Shown in pieces: positions 11,410-22,300 of a stretch of 64,000 nucleotides of DNA; positions within the stretch are counted from its first letter, which is position 1; the number at the start of each line of letters is the position of its first letter. The DNA is from Gloeophyllum trabeum ATCC 11539 (Eukaryota > Basidiomycota > Agaricomycetes > Gloeophyllales > Gloeophyllaceae). Location of the stretch: the NCBI RefSeq assembly GCF_000344685.1, contig NW_006920412.1, positions 1,829,674 to 1,893,673 of the forward strand. The letters are read 5' to 3'. The translations under genes were made by a program, and so were the position numbers. The notes below the pieces were generated by a model that searched no databases, was not told the origin of the DNA, and saw only the letters and a program-made list of their open reading frames with translations.

Positions 11410-12858
11410 ATGCGTGCTTTCTCCGTCGTGCTTCTTCCCCTTTCCGCCGCTCTCCTTGCTTCGGCAGGCCCTGTCGACCGCAGAGCAGCTTTCACACTGG
11501 CTAATGGACAGGCTGCTCAGAATTTGAACGCTCATTTCGCCACTCTTACGCCGGACTCCCCCTGTACAGATGGGCAGAATGCCTGCATAAATGGGCAATT
11601 TGCTCAGTGCGCTGGAGGCAAGTTCGCCATTACTGGATGTGCCGGCGGACTGCAATGTGTTGCGCTTCCCCTCGTGAACTCCCCTGGTACAAGGTCAGTA
11701 TATGCACATTATCCCAGCGTCCATGGAACTAACCGATAGACATAGTGTAACGTGCGATACCGCCGCCGACGCTGCTGCACGAATCGCTGCCACCGGGGCC
11801 ACTGGTGGTTTGACCGGCAGATCGTTACCAGAGTCGTCAATTGAGAAGCGTGCGGCATTTACCTTGGCCAACGGACAGGCTGCCCAGGCTCTCAATGCGA
11901 AATTCGCAACTTTGGCCCCCGACTCCTCATGCACTCCCGGTGAAAATGCCTGCGTGAACGGTCAGTTCGCTCAATGTGCGAACGGCAATTTCGTCACGTT
12001 CCCTTGTGCGGGTGGCCTGCAATGCGTAGCGCTTCCGTTGGTTAACTCCGCCGGAACCAGGTACGCATTGACCCGCTCCTCTATCCCGAATTCGTTGTTC
12101 ATCTTTGATGATTCTCAGCATCACTTGCGATACGACCGCCGATGCTGTAACGCGGATCGCCGCTACTGGTGCATCCGGAGGACTGACGGGACGTTCCCTT
12201 GAAGCGTAAGTGGTCCAGCTGCTTCATTTGTGGTGCAGACCATAACATCGCTCTGCCCTCAGACGTCAAGCCACGGCCCCGCCTGCATGTGCAGCGAAGG
12301 CTAAGCGTTCTACGGATATGGAGTTGGTGCGCCGCATCGCACAGTCCGACCTCCCAGCAGTTGCACAGAGTTGGCAAGACTTGTGCCTGAAGAGTGGGGG
12401 CGACATCACCACGAACAGCCCTTGTGTCACCTTAGCCGGCGTGAATGGGATCAATGCTCTGCTTGCCAACTCAGACCCCTGCGCGCAACAGGACAACGCC
12501 GATGCTATGATTGATTTCGCCAAGTCTGCTGGCGTCACGAACCAGGACGCTCTGATTGCCAACGCGATTGCGTTCCGCAAGCACCCGAGGAATGCTCTGA
12601 ACATTAACGGCGTTGTGCCTTCGACGCCTTTCTGCACTCGTGCTCCAAGGAACCCTGAACTTCAGGGAGTTGTCAACGCCCAGCTGGACGGTGTCAATCC
12701 CGGCTTGTTCGGCTCTCCTGCTCTTGGTGTCTTTGCCTTCGGTGCCGGTGAGGAATACTCTTCCGGGTTGCTGTTCCCTGAGCTGATTTCCGCCTCCCGC
12801 AGCTGGCACATGCCCATTCGGTCAGACTCCTGACGTGGCAACGTGCACCTGCAACTAA
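11410..12858 (+). CDS. Secreted protein with two tandem CBM19-like modules
   Basis: Exons 11410-11693, 11746-12060, 12119-12205, 12263-12747 and 12803-12858 sum to 1227 nt (408 aa plus stop). A signal peptide opens the protein (MRAFSVVLLPLSAALLASAG). Two repeats follow, each FTLANGQAAQxLNAxFATL, then a cysteine block (CxxGxxACxNGQFAQC, CAGGLQCVALPLVNS), then TCDTxADAxxRIAATGAxGG. This pattern is like carbohydrate-binding module 19, a chitin-binding fold. Introns interrupt both repeats at the same place, after the codon for Thr before Cys-Asp-Thr, which argues for duplication of a module with its intron. The third part (about 180 aa) is unknown and ends in a cysteine motif CPFGQTPDVATCTCN reached only through the last intron. 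Probably extracellular or wall-bound; no catalytic domain is visible. Confidence 0.82.
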
Positions 12859-13204
12859 GAGCTCGTGATGATATTATTCCCATCCTACGACCAGAATCAC
12901 GCAAATATTTATTTTCCTATTTATTGGCTATTCTCGTTCGAGGGTTGCAACTGTGATCAATTGTATATTTGCTGCATTATTAGAACCGGAATGACAAGCA
13001 TTTGGGCTGGTGCATAACGAATCTTGGAAGAGTGCGCTCGGAGGTGCACTGAGTAACGCCCGCGCGGTTTCATCGAAGGACTCTCTGAGCTTCTTCTGAT
13101 TGGCTATCGCTCACCCGGGAGGAGTGGGGCTTCAAGCCGAATGCAGTGCAGCCACGTGGTTCCAGTCAACAGAGAACCTGGCCCATCCAGCTCAGACTTG
13201 CACC

Positions 13205-14241
13205 ATGGATCCTTCCTCGCCTCCCCCCGTCGCTGATGACGCGCAGCAGTTTGTCAAGCCAGAAGTGGCCCCGCTGCTACACCCGATATCCACCCAGACT
13301 CTGGCGATCGCGTCCTTGTCTCTGGCTGTTGCACTTCTGGCTGGTTCGTCGCATACCGACGTTGATCGAATAGCTTCAATCTCACGTCTTCGTAGTCTTT
13401 GTGCTCTTTATTAGAAGAAAAGCCACATCCACAGGGAATGCGGTGCTTCTTGTGGGACCTTGTGATTCAGGCAAGACCGCCATCCTGTCAACGGTGAGTA
13501 GCTTGGTGGCGCCGTATGATATCTGATATCTCATCTTCACGTATCGCTAGCTTGTATACAATCAAACGCTCCCGACCCACACGTCGCTCCAGACAAATAC
13601 GTCTCTAGTTGCTCTCTCAAGTACCCAGAAGCCTCTGGAGGTTATCGACGTTCCAGGTCATCCTCGTATACGGGATCAGTTCAAGGAGCATCTGCCTCAA
13701 GCGAAAGCCATCGTATTTGTCGTGGACTCGAGTACTGTCTCCAGAAATGGGCCAGCTGTAGCCGAGTAAGTCCCTCCGCGATGGGTGTTAGTTCCTTCAT
13801 GGATCAAACCTTTGTACCAGGCATCTCCACCGGGTTCTTCATGCCGTCACGTCGCTGCCCCCATCGCAACACACGCCGGCTTTGGTAGTTTGTTGTCACA
13901 AGACCGACCTACTCAAGTCTGTCTCTGGTGGCGGACCCGCTGATCAGCTGGCCATTAATCGGGTGCGAAGTATCCTCGAGCGGGAGCTCGAAAAGAGAAG
14001 AATCTCCCAATCGGGAGTCGGTGTTGAGGGACTCGGTGAAGAGGGCGAGGATATGAGTGAGATGGGTGGACTGGAGTGTAGCGGACCTGGCGGGACATTC
14101 AGGTTTGCTGAGTGGGAGGGGGGAGAAGTCGACTTTGTTGGGACGTCAGTCACGGTCGGGAAGCGAAACGAAGTTGTGGATGAGAAGGCGCTACCAGATG
14201 GTCTCACGCCGTTACGGGAGTGGATTGAGCGGCTATCATAA
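13205..14241 (+). CDS. SRP102: Signal recognition particle receptor subunit beta
   Basis: Membrane-anchored Ras-like GTPase of the ER that holds SRP receptor alpha during co-translational targeting. Exons 13205-13343, 13396-13493, 13551-13765 and 13821-14241 sum to 873 nt (290 aa plus stop). An N-terminal transmembrane span (LAIASLSLAVALLAVFVLFI) is followed by the P-loop GPCDSGKT, the switch II motif DVPGHPR and the G4 motif CHKTDL. The segment around residues 200-240 is a long charged loop. The stop is only 18 bp from the stop of the convergent small gene. Confidence 0.92.
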
Positions 14242-14259
14242 ACCTATTTGTGAGGGATT

Positions 14260-14704
14260 TTAGTCTATCGACCGCATGATCCAGGCGCTGAAGCCAACTG
14301 CAGCGTATTTTGGAGCCGGAATCGTATCTGAGCTTAGTGATATACCGTCACGCACAGCGTCGCAGATTTGAATGTCTTCCTTGCTACTTTGGCTCAAGAA
14401 CGTATAGTCATCGCCAGCAAAGGGGAGTGGCCTTCTGATGCCCTGGTGCGATCCGTGTTGTCTTCCGAATTCTAGGCTGAAATGCTGCAAGGTCGTAAGT
14501 ACGTACGTTTGCGTAGTATGCCAGACATCCGCAACGTTTGCCTAATATAATACTGATTGCAAGGAGATTCACAGAAGCCATGCCAGTCGATAATCCCTGC
14601 ATCACGTGGGTGATGTGAGACAATGTAGTTTCGAACAGGGAGGAGTATACATTACGTTCCGAAACCTGACCAGCTGTTCCTTTCTTGAGTATCACGACCA
14701 CCAT
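14260..14704 (-). CDS. Small protein of unknown function
   Basis: Two exons, 14704-14606 and 14541-14260, joined by a 64 nt intron, give 126 aa plus stop with a clean phase. The product opens with MVVVILKKGTAGQVSERN and continues with SSLFETTLSHITHANVADVW, an aromatic and leucine-rich helix region, RRPLPFAGDDYTFL and a C-terminal APKYAAVGFSAWIMRSID. I do not recognise the family. No signal peptide or membrane span is evident. The start codon overlaps that of the MYND gene on the other strand, so one of the two probably starts elsewhere. Confidence 0.6.
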
Positions 14705-15709
14705 GAGCCAAAACACGGATGCATCGGGTATGGCCAATAGTCCTGGACCCGCCAAATGCGCGGTGTGCGGTCAAAACGCAGAGAAACGATGCAGCCGATG
14801 TAAGGACGTTTTCTGTGAGTGCTCTCATTGACATGGTGCGTGCGAAGTCGTACTGACTGCGACTTACTCAGACTGTAGTGCTGAACACCAGACACAGGTG
14901 CCCGGATCGTATAGTTCTTCTAGATGCGAGAGATGCTGATACCCCAAAGGCCTGGCCTTCGCATAAGAGCATATGTCATAACGCGGCCGCCTAGTATCTT
15001 GCTGGTGTCACTCGACAAGGAGGAATTCCTTGACAGCATGTACAAGACCCTCTTCAAGAAGCTCCGAACCAAAGCGAATGTCTCCAGTGTCGAGACAAGC
15101 TCCGCCACGGAGTCGGCTCTTGCTGCACGGAAATACGCAGCAGTTCTTCTAACAGACGGAGGACTGGCGCAGCCCAAACACAGGCGCACTGCGCAAAGCC
15201 TTGCAGAGTACGCCCGCACTGGCGGCACGGTGATCGCTGGACTGCACTGGGCAACTTTCACGAACCTTTCTTATAACAACGAGTTCTGGAGGGACGCATG
15301 GGGGTTGCCGTGGAAAGCCGGCTCGTACCACCGAACCACGTTTGCGCTCAATTTCTCTTCGACAGCAGCACAGGTGCGAGACTGCTACACGGTTTCGAGA
15401 GGGTTCAGCATGAAGGCGCTACACCTTAAGGGGATCAGGCCGGAGGAAGGGATGTACTATCCAAGTGACGATGCCCGGCTTCAGTCGCTAGTCTTCCCTG
15501 CGGAGCCCATTCAAGATCACGATGAGTCGCCTGTGGTACTGGCACTTAAAGGATTACCGCCCATGCATTACTCGCAACTGGCATGGTATGTACTACTATC
15601 AATATTTTTCGTACGCAGGAGATTGGTAGGAGGGCCGCCGGGTGCACTACCCCAATCCAAATCGGACAAGTCCGAGAGTCAACATGGCCAAACAGAGACC
15701 GCTATATAA
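14703..15709 (+). CDS. MYND zinc-finger protein with glutamine-amidotransferase-like tail
   Basis: The first exons encode a MYND finger (CAVCGQNAEKRCSRC, then YCSAEHQTQ, then AWPSHKSIC), a protein-protein interaction zinc domain. The C-terminal part from about 14990 (ILLVSLDKEEFLDSMYKTLF, AVLLTDGGL, GGTVIAGLHWATF, WGLPWKAGSYHRTTFALN) resembles a fungal family with a class I glutamine-amidotransferase-like fold, without a visible catalytic Cys. The join between the two parts is not clean: the finger ends in one frame and the tail is open in another. Either a 43 nt intron (from about 14997) removes the start of the tail, or a one-base frameshift is present. The C-terminus beyond 15600 is also uncertain and could extend by splicing to about 15870. 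The start may be 14703 or 14730. Confidence 0.68.
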
Positions 15710-16377
15710 GGCGCGGCTGTTGGAAAATGTTCCTTGTCCGTCGCAGCCTTTTAGACAGTGCCCGTCCCTTCTACTCACATTACGGTGGACGAGGCGATGT
15801 GGTATGCGTAGAGAGATGTCGGGGCGGTATAAGAGCTCACCCGCTTGGTTTTCACCCCATGGTGCCGTGAGTGTCAGACTTCCCCCACATATCTTGTGCA
15901 AGTACTTTTGGAATAAATACGTTTCTGTGACCGTCCATTGGATTATTGTGCAGAACAAGCAAAGACATCCGAGAACACCGCCTTAGTACTGAGGCCTTAG
16001 GCCTGCTACATAGCACCTGAAGCAGCCTAGAAACATTGCAGAGGGAAGATGTTCTGCGGCCGTATTTTCTCAGTAGACGTGTACACGGTCAAGGTTGGGC
16101 AGTGCACAATTAAGGGGAGGGTCACGCAGTAAGGCGAAAAAACGGTTGGAAGCAGATGGCACATGCAGTCGTAGAGAGCAAAGTAAAGAAAAACAGGACA
16201 TCTGGAGGAGACTCCGTTCGTGCTCGAAGAAAGGCAACCAATAGCGTGACCATTATGACGTGTCACGAGAAACAGGAACGAGCGTTAATCGCCGTCATAC
16301 GAGACCCGCGTAGACACGAGTTCCTCTCTGTTCCCTTTGTACATCTTGCACTGCAGTCCTCTGCTGTCTGAGCGACC

Positions 16378-17337
16378 ATGTTCATCATCAACTGGTTCTG
16401 GGACGTCCTTGCGCAGCTTGGTATGTGATGCATACGGGTCCATAGCGTCCGTGAAATGAACGCGGAGTAACGCGGGTTAGGTCTGCTGCACAAGAATGCG
16501 AAGATTCTTTTCCTCGGGCTGGATAACGCAGGAAAGACAGTGAGTTTGTCTGACCTGGCTTCGACAGTGCATTCGTCTCATGATTATTTCAGACCCTGTT
16601 GCACATGCTCAAAAACGACAGGCTAGCCACCCTGCAGCCGACGCTACACCCTAGTGAGCACAGCAATCTTTGGACTAGCGCATTTGAGCTGAGTTCATAC
16701 TGTTCAGCATCTGAGGAGCTTGCTATTGGAAACGTGAAGTTCACTACCTACGACTTGGGTGGACATCAGCAGGGTGGGTCCTGCCTTCGGAATCCTTACC
16801 CGGTGGCTGGATCTAATGTTGCATTATTTCAGCCCGTCGCCTATGGCGTGACTACTTCCCCGAGGTCGACGGTATTGTCTTCCTTGTAGACGCTGCTGAC
16901 TTTGAGCGGTTCCCTGAATCCAAAGCCGAATTGGACGCGCTCCTCTCAATCGAGGAACTCTCCAAGGTGCCTTTCCTCATCTTCGGCAACAAGATTGATG
17001 CCCCCGGTGCTGTCAGCGAGGAGGAGCTGAGACACCATTTGGGCCTGTATCAAACAACTGGCAAGGTAAGTAGGCAGCACAGCTTTGGTTGCGGACGTTC
17101 ATCAATGGCTGTCAATTTAGGGTAAGGTGCCATTGACGGACATCCGTCCTATTGAGCTCTTCATGTGCTCGGTTGTGCAGAGACAGGGTTATGGAGAGGG
17201 TGAGTCCTGTCTTTGATTCGACTCAACTGCGGCCGCTGACGTGGGGAGATACAGGTTTCCGCTGGTTGTCGCAATACGTGAGTGTTACTGTATAATTCCT
17301 GCTGTGCAGTCTTCTGACGTACTTGATATAGATCTAA
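16378..17337 (+). CDS. SAR1: Small GTPase Sar1 (COPII coat assembly)
   Basis: Arf-family GTPase that starts COPII vesicle budding at the ER. Eight exons (16378-16420, 16481-16539, 16593-16653, 16708-16773, 16833-17065, 17121-17199, 17255-17277, 17332-17337) sum to 570 nt, 189 aa plus stop, the normal family size. Seen: the N-terminal amphipathic start [15 protein letters not shown], the P loop GLDNAGKT, switch II DLGGHQQ, the guanine-specificity motif [11 protein letters not shown], and the C-terminus [14 protein letters not shown]. The last exon holds only one codon plus the stop. It is one of the surest calls in the window. Confidence 0.97.
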
Positions 17338-17642
17338 GCCTGTATGCCACATGGTCAAGTAGAAGTCCCGTTGAGCTTCTAGTTCAGCTTCTTTGCGGAC
17401 TGTTGTTCCTGCTCGGTTTCATTAGCTAGTATAGTCGTCATGTTCCCGTTCTCCCTGTAATCTACCTTGCTATTATTGTTTGGACTCGTGCATTAGCCAG
17501 TAGCCATCTCCACTGTCCGAGCTGCGGTTCCCAGAGTGAGCATCCGGAGTCGGACTCCGACCTGGGATGAGAGAAATCGCGAGTCACGCGATTTCAGTTA
17601 TTGGCACGCGTCGTGAATTGCAGACGTCAGACGCGTACGTAG

Positions 17643-19142
17643 ATGAGCCTGTCCCGTGTAGCAGCCTCGTTCCCTTCGTTCTACACGGTCCTCTTCGTCT
17701 CGTCTCTGCTGCGCTGGGCCCTCATCTTGTACAGCGAATGGCACGATGCCCGCTCGAAAGTGAAATACACTGACATCGACTACAGAGTCTTCAGTGATGC
17801 AGCACGATTCCTGCTGAGCCCAACATCCGACAACGTAGCCCAAGGTCCATTGGGCGGTCTTTTCGGTGTCGGAGAGTGAGTGTCAGTCCCTCTCGCTTGC
17901 TTGAGCTGTGGTGACGCCGCTGCAGTCCATACACTAGGTCCACCTACCGTTACACACCACTCCTGGCGCTACTGCTTACTCCAAATGAATGGATACACCC
18001 TTCCTTCGGGAAGTATCTCTTCGCCGCATGCGACGTTCTTGCCAGCGTGTTGATGTACCGAATGCTAGTCGACGTGATTCTACCAGCGTCGACCCCCTCC
18101 CAATCCTCCTCCCCCGGTGAAGGGAAACAGCAGGAGCCAGCATCGCGAGACTGCCTAGCGGCACTCTTGACCTCTTTACACCTTCTCAATCCCCTTGTAT
18201 TTACCATATCAACTCGAGGATCTTCGGAATCGGTCCTGTCCCTACTTGTACTTCTCAGTCTGTACGCCTGCCTCAAAGAGCGATGGACGACCGCCGCGGT
18301 GCTGTTAGGCCTCAGTACACACTGGAAGATATACCCTGTGATCTATGGGATCGCTTGCGTGGGTGTTCTGGCAATGAGGAACCCTCGGTCCAATTGGGTC
18401 AGCAGAGTCCTAAACTGGAGCACTGTCAAGTTCGGCGTTATCAGCGCCGGAACGTTCTTTGCTTTGGGTGGAGGAATGTACCTAATGTCAGTCCATCTTG
18501 TCATAATTGAACCAAAGTTCCGGTCACATATTCTCTCCAGATGGGGCCAGCCATTCGTTGAACATACGTATCTGTACCACGTTTCTCGGCTCGACCATAG
18601 GCATAATTTCTCGCCTTATTTCTACTGGATATACCTGACATACCCGTCCGCTGCCGCCTCGCTCGCCCCTCTGACTTCCATCCAGAAGGTCTTGCGCTCT
18701 CCGTTGACCTCCTTCGCACCACAAATGATTCTCTCCCTGGGAGTTGGCTTTGTGTTCGGTGTACTGGGTAGCAAAGAGCACCTACCCTTCATCTGGTTTG
18801 CACAAACTGTGCTGTTTGTCGTGTTTAATCGAGTCTGCACGTCTCAAGTACGCGTTTCCTGCTTGTTCTCAATGTCGGGGTTAATCGGTTGTTCGGCAGT
18901 ACTTCCTCTGGTACATCCTATTCCTCCCTCTTCTCCTCCCCCGCCTTTCGCGGTCGATCACACCTCGTACGTCCCTTGTATGTCTGGCGCTCTGGTTCGG
19001 CGTACAGGTGCTTTGGCTTGCGGAAGCATACAAGCTCGAATTCCTCGGCGAGAACGTATATCTCGGCCTCTGGTTCAGAGGCGTAGTTTATCTAGTGGGA
19101 AACATTGGTGTACTCGCAGTTGTAGTGTTGAACTATGTGTAA
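17643..19142 (+). CDS. GPI14: GPI mannosyltransferase I (PIG-M / Gpi14)
   Basis: Adds the first alpha-1,4 mannose to the GPI anchor precursor in the ER lumen, using dolichol-phosphate mannose (GT50 family). Exons 17643-17875, 17926-18847 and 18900-19142 sum to 1398 nt, 465 aa plus stop. The luminal DxD-type motif is in YTDIDYRVF near residue 45, and the family signature DPYTRSTYRYTPLLA follows across the first intron. Multiple hydrophobic spans run to the end (AQTVLFVVFNRVCTSQ and IGVLAVVVLNYV). It converges on the RdRP gene with about 220 bp between stops. Confidence 0.94.
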
Positions 19143-19362
19143 GCGGATATACTGGTAGCGTCGCTGGGCCCAGAGGTATTGCGGTATTGTCTTGACTGAC
19201 GGTCAAATTGACGTTGAATTTTGTCGTCCGCCTGGTTGGTACAACGATGGGTCATCATAAGTCAAATACAGGTGGTATAACAGGTGGTACAACAGTCGGG
19301 CATCGGATACGAAAGAAATTACCGCCCAACTTCCCTTCGAGAGTGCAAGACATTAGCTCTTG

Positions 19363-22300
19363 TTACGAACGTCCATACCTTTGCGCGAAGGACTTGTGGA
19401 TTCGGAAGCGTTCGTAAAAGTTTTGGGTAACGACCTTGTAAGGTCCGAGGCTTCTTGCTTTGATAGCACATAGGTGACGCGTCGCAACGTCGAATGGGAA
19501 CCGGTTCCTTGGTGCAATGGAGTATGCGCAAGACGCCTTCAGTTCCTCCAACTCCCATTTCCCGATGAGATACATGTCTTCAGCAGTGAGCTCGGTAACA
19601 AATTTCCTCGATAATTCTCGGAGCTTGTCCTGGCGCTGCTCTATGCCCAGACCCGTGAAAGAAGCGCCGCCCTCCTTGTTTCCGCTCTTCTCCGAATTGC
19701 CTCTGGTCGGCCTTTCTCGCCAAATACGTTCGACGTGATGCTCGATAAGTTGAAGGTCGTCGTGCAGGTCATGACAACCTTTCTCCATGCGATTCTGGGC
19801 TCGTCGACGCGCATCTCGCAAAGGTTCCTCCAGATCCTTGTCGGTGAAAGCGGGTTCGGGCATGTGTTCATCCAGATATCTGAGCCATTTGTCACGTTCT
19901 TGGCGACTAGCGTCCAATATCCGGTCCATAACGAAGTTCTGCAATGCCTCCGGACGCTTGGGATGGGCCTCGTTCGCGGGAATGAGTTTCTCCTTCTCTG
20001 TGTCCTTTTTCTGCTCCTCTCTCCAGAACGGTGCCCGCTTTCCCTTCCGATACAGGTTTTCGTGCCGAGCATACACCTCACTCTTCACCGTGAGCCCAGT
20101 TTTCGTACCATCCAAGACAATACAAGACCTGGCATCGTCAGGAGCAGTGTAGATAAAATAGGGAATTCACTTACATATGAGCCAAAGCAACAGTCTCCTC
20201 GGCATCATACCCCTTCATGTATGCTGCATAATCGTGCATAGTCGAATAGATTCCGACTAGCGGTAAAGTCCTGAGGCCCATCAGGAGGAAGTCCTGCTGC
20301 CCCCTGATAAAATGATCCAGGGATGTCCGGGTACTGCCTTCAAGGATATCCGATACGGTGGTCGGGTCTTTGGAAATCCACTCTTTAACTTCAGCGGCGG
20401 GATCCAGGAATTTGGGATCCGCATTTTGAAAGCTGTTCGTGATCTCAGGTTGCCATATAGCGAGCACCTTGTCGCCATCGTAGTCACCTGCATGCAGGAA
20501 GCTAATAAGGTACGACGCATGTAGGAGACACTTGCCGACGTACCACCTCCGAGTTTGGAAGCTAGCGAGCGATCACCCTTCGTGCTGAACACTATCACAT
20601 CTCTGTACTCCCTTAATTCGTCTTTCTGGACTGCTCTAACCTAGTAAGTGCTGTCAGTATGGTGCTAACTGGGTCAAAGACAACACTACCTTTTGCACGT
20701 CAGTCGGGAGCTTGCACGGATTCCGCCCGACCTGCAAGGTGTCTAAGCCAACAATAAAACATGGCTGACTCTCATACGCACCACAACGTCACCTATGATA
20801 ACATTTGTCAGTTCATCGCTCCCATCGCTTGGCTTCATTACTCGGTCTGAACAGAGGATCTGTATTTCACCAGCCTCTAAGACACCCACAGGATCTATAA
20901 GGAGGGCATCGGTCAGCAACAATGTGGTGAAGGTAATTTGTTACTTACCTGGGACAATAAAGGCGGTGCATGACATGAATACCTCAAAGTTATACTTGCT
21001 CACATATGTCTTGATCTTTGATTTTATGACCTCCCGGAGCTTGGCTTGAAGTACCCAGCATGTGTCGGGTGTGAACCCGGCATCAATGAGAACCATGCAT
21101 GTCTCCTCCAAGGATGACGGACAACCACTAATATGATCAGCCCACCAGGCCGATGAGCGGCCATTGACGGCAACTTCAATATCAATGAGTTCTTCATCAT
21201 CGTCATCGTCGGCGTCATCATCATCCTTATCCCTATATCCGTTCACTCGGGCCTCACCGGCCGCTTCTCGAGCAGCGCGAGCGTTAAACACGTTGCCGGC
21301 ACTGGCAACTGCGCACCACACATTGAAGGGGCCATCGGGACCTTCCCAGTCGGTGAGAGCCCGCACCCGCTCCTCCAAGCCAGCAGCCATCAGCTCGATG
21401 AAGACTTTAGGACGGACACCATTATGAGAAAGGTTGATGATGATTTCAGCGGACAGGCGCCCGGGGGTCTTCATGTGAGACGCCCTCAAAACGTCGAGAG
21501 TCCTCAGAGCCGGGTCCGACATTTGCTCCTCAGTATATTTGATTTTAACCTGGGACGGCCGGATCCATGCTTTCGGTTCTGGATCGTCATCCGTAGGATG
21601 GACCAGAAAGAGACCCTGATATTATGTGAGTACGACATCGGTCCACCTGAGGAACGACAGACTTTGGCTCCTGCTAGACGACCCTGGATAGCTGTGGGTG
21701 TGGTGTGCCAACCATGCCGCTTTCGTAATGTATTGAGTACAGTGCGATTGACAAAGCCGCACCCATCAGTCATTATCATCTCGCTCGGCGGCTTCTCGTC
21801 CTTAGTGTGTTGCTTCTCATACCAGGCCTCAGAAACTAAAGGTCCGTTAGCAAGTCGCACAGCAGAAAATAGAGCACTCACTTTCGTCTGGGATGTCGAA
21901 GATATTTTCCTTCTTGAAGAGAACGCCCGGGACTGAGTTGGAAAGCGCTAGGGCCTGACGGGCTGCCCATTTGGCCATAGTCTGCGGGTAGTTGAACGAC
22001 GCCACTATAAAAGCCTGCATCCTTCTCACTCACCTGTTCTCGGTTCTGAAAGATCGGATTGTGCCAGTTGATGAAATGGGAGATTGACCGTCCATCACTC
22101 TTCTGTATTAACACACTGTTCTGATCGGAAGACAGCACTTCATCTGTCTGCATCAAGAAAACCGTGAGGTCCTTTTCGTAGAAGGCACGGAAGACGCGGC
22201 CCAGGATGACGAAGGGACGCTTGCAGTATTCCCGCAGCTTGTCGCCTACAAGTTTCTGAGGCACCTTGATGCGGACTAGGCTCGCAGATCCATACTTCCT

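Noticed and set aside
12747..12833. Read-through end of the CBM19-like protein (EEYSSGLLFPELISASRSWH)
   Set aside because: A 55 nt intron gives the conserved-looking cysteine tail in phase, so the read-through is intron sequence.
14408..14600. Hydrophobic frame GLSTGMASVNLLAISIILGK in the small minus gene
   Set aside because: It would need a 22 nt intron to continue; a 64 nt intron explains the frame better.
20941..21427. Ser-rich plus-strand frames opposite the RdRP (SMSSSSSSSSASSSS-like)
   Set aside because: They are the complement of the acidic DDD/E loop of the RdRP; low complexity only.
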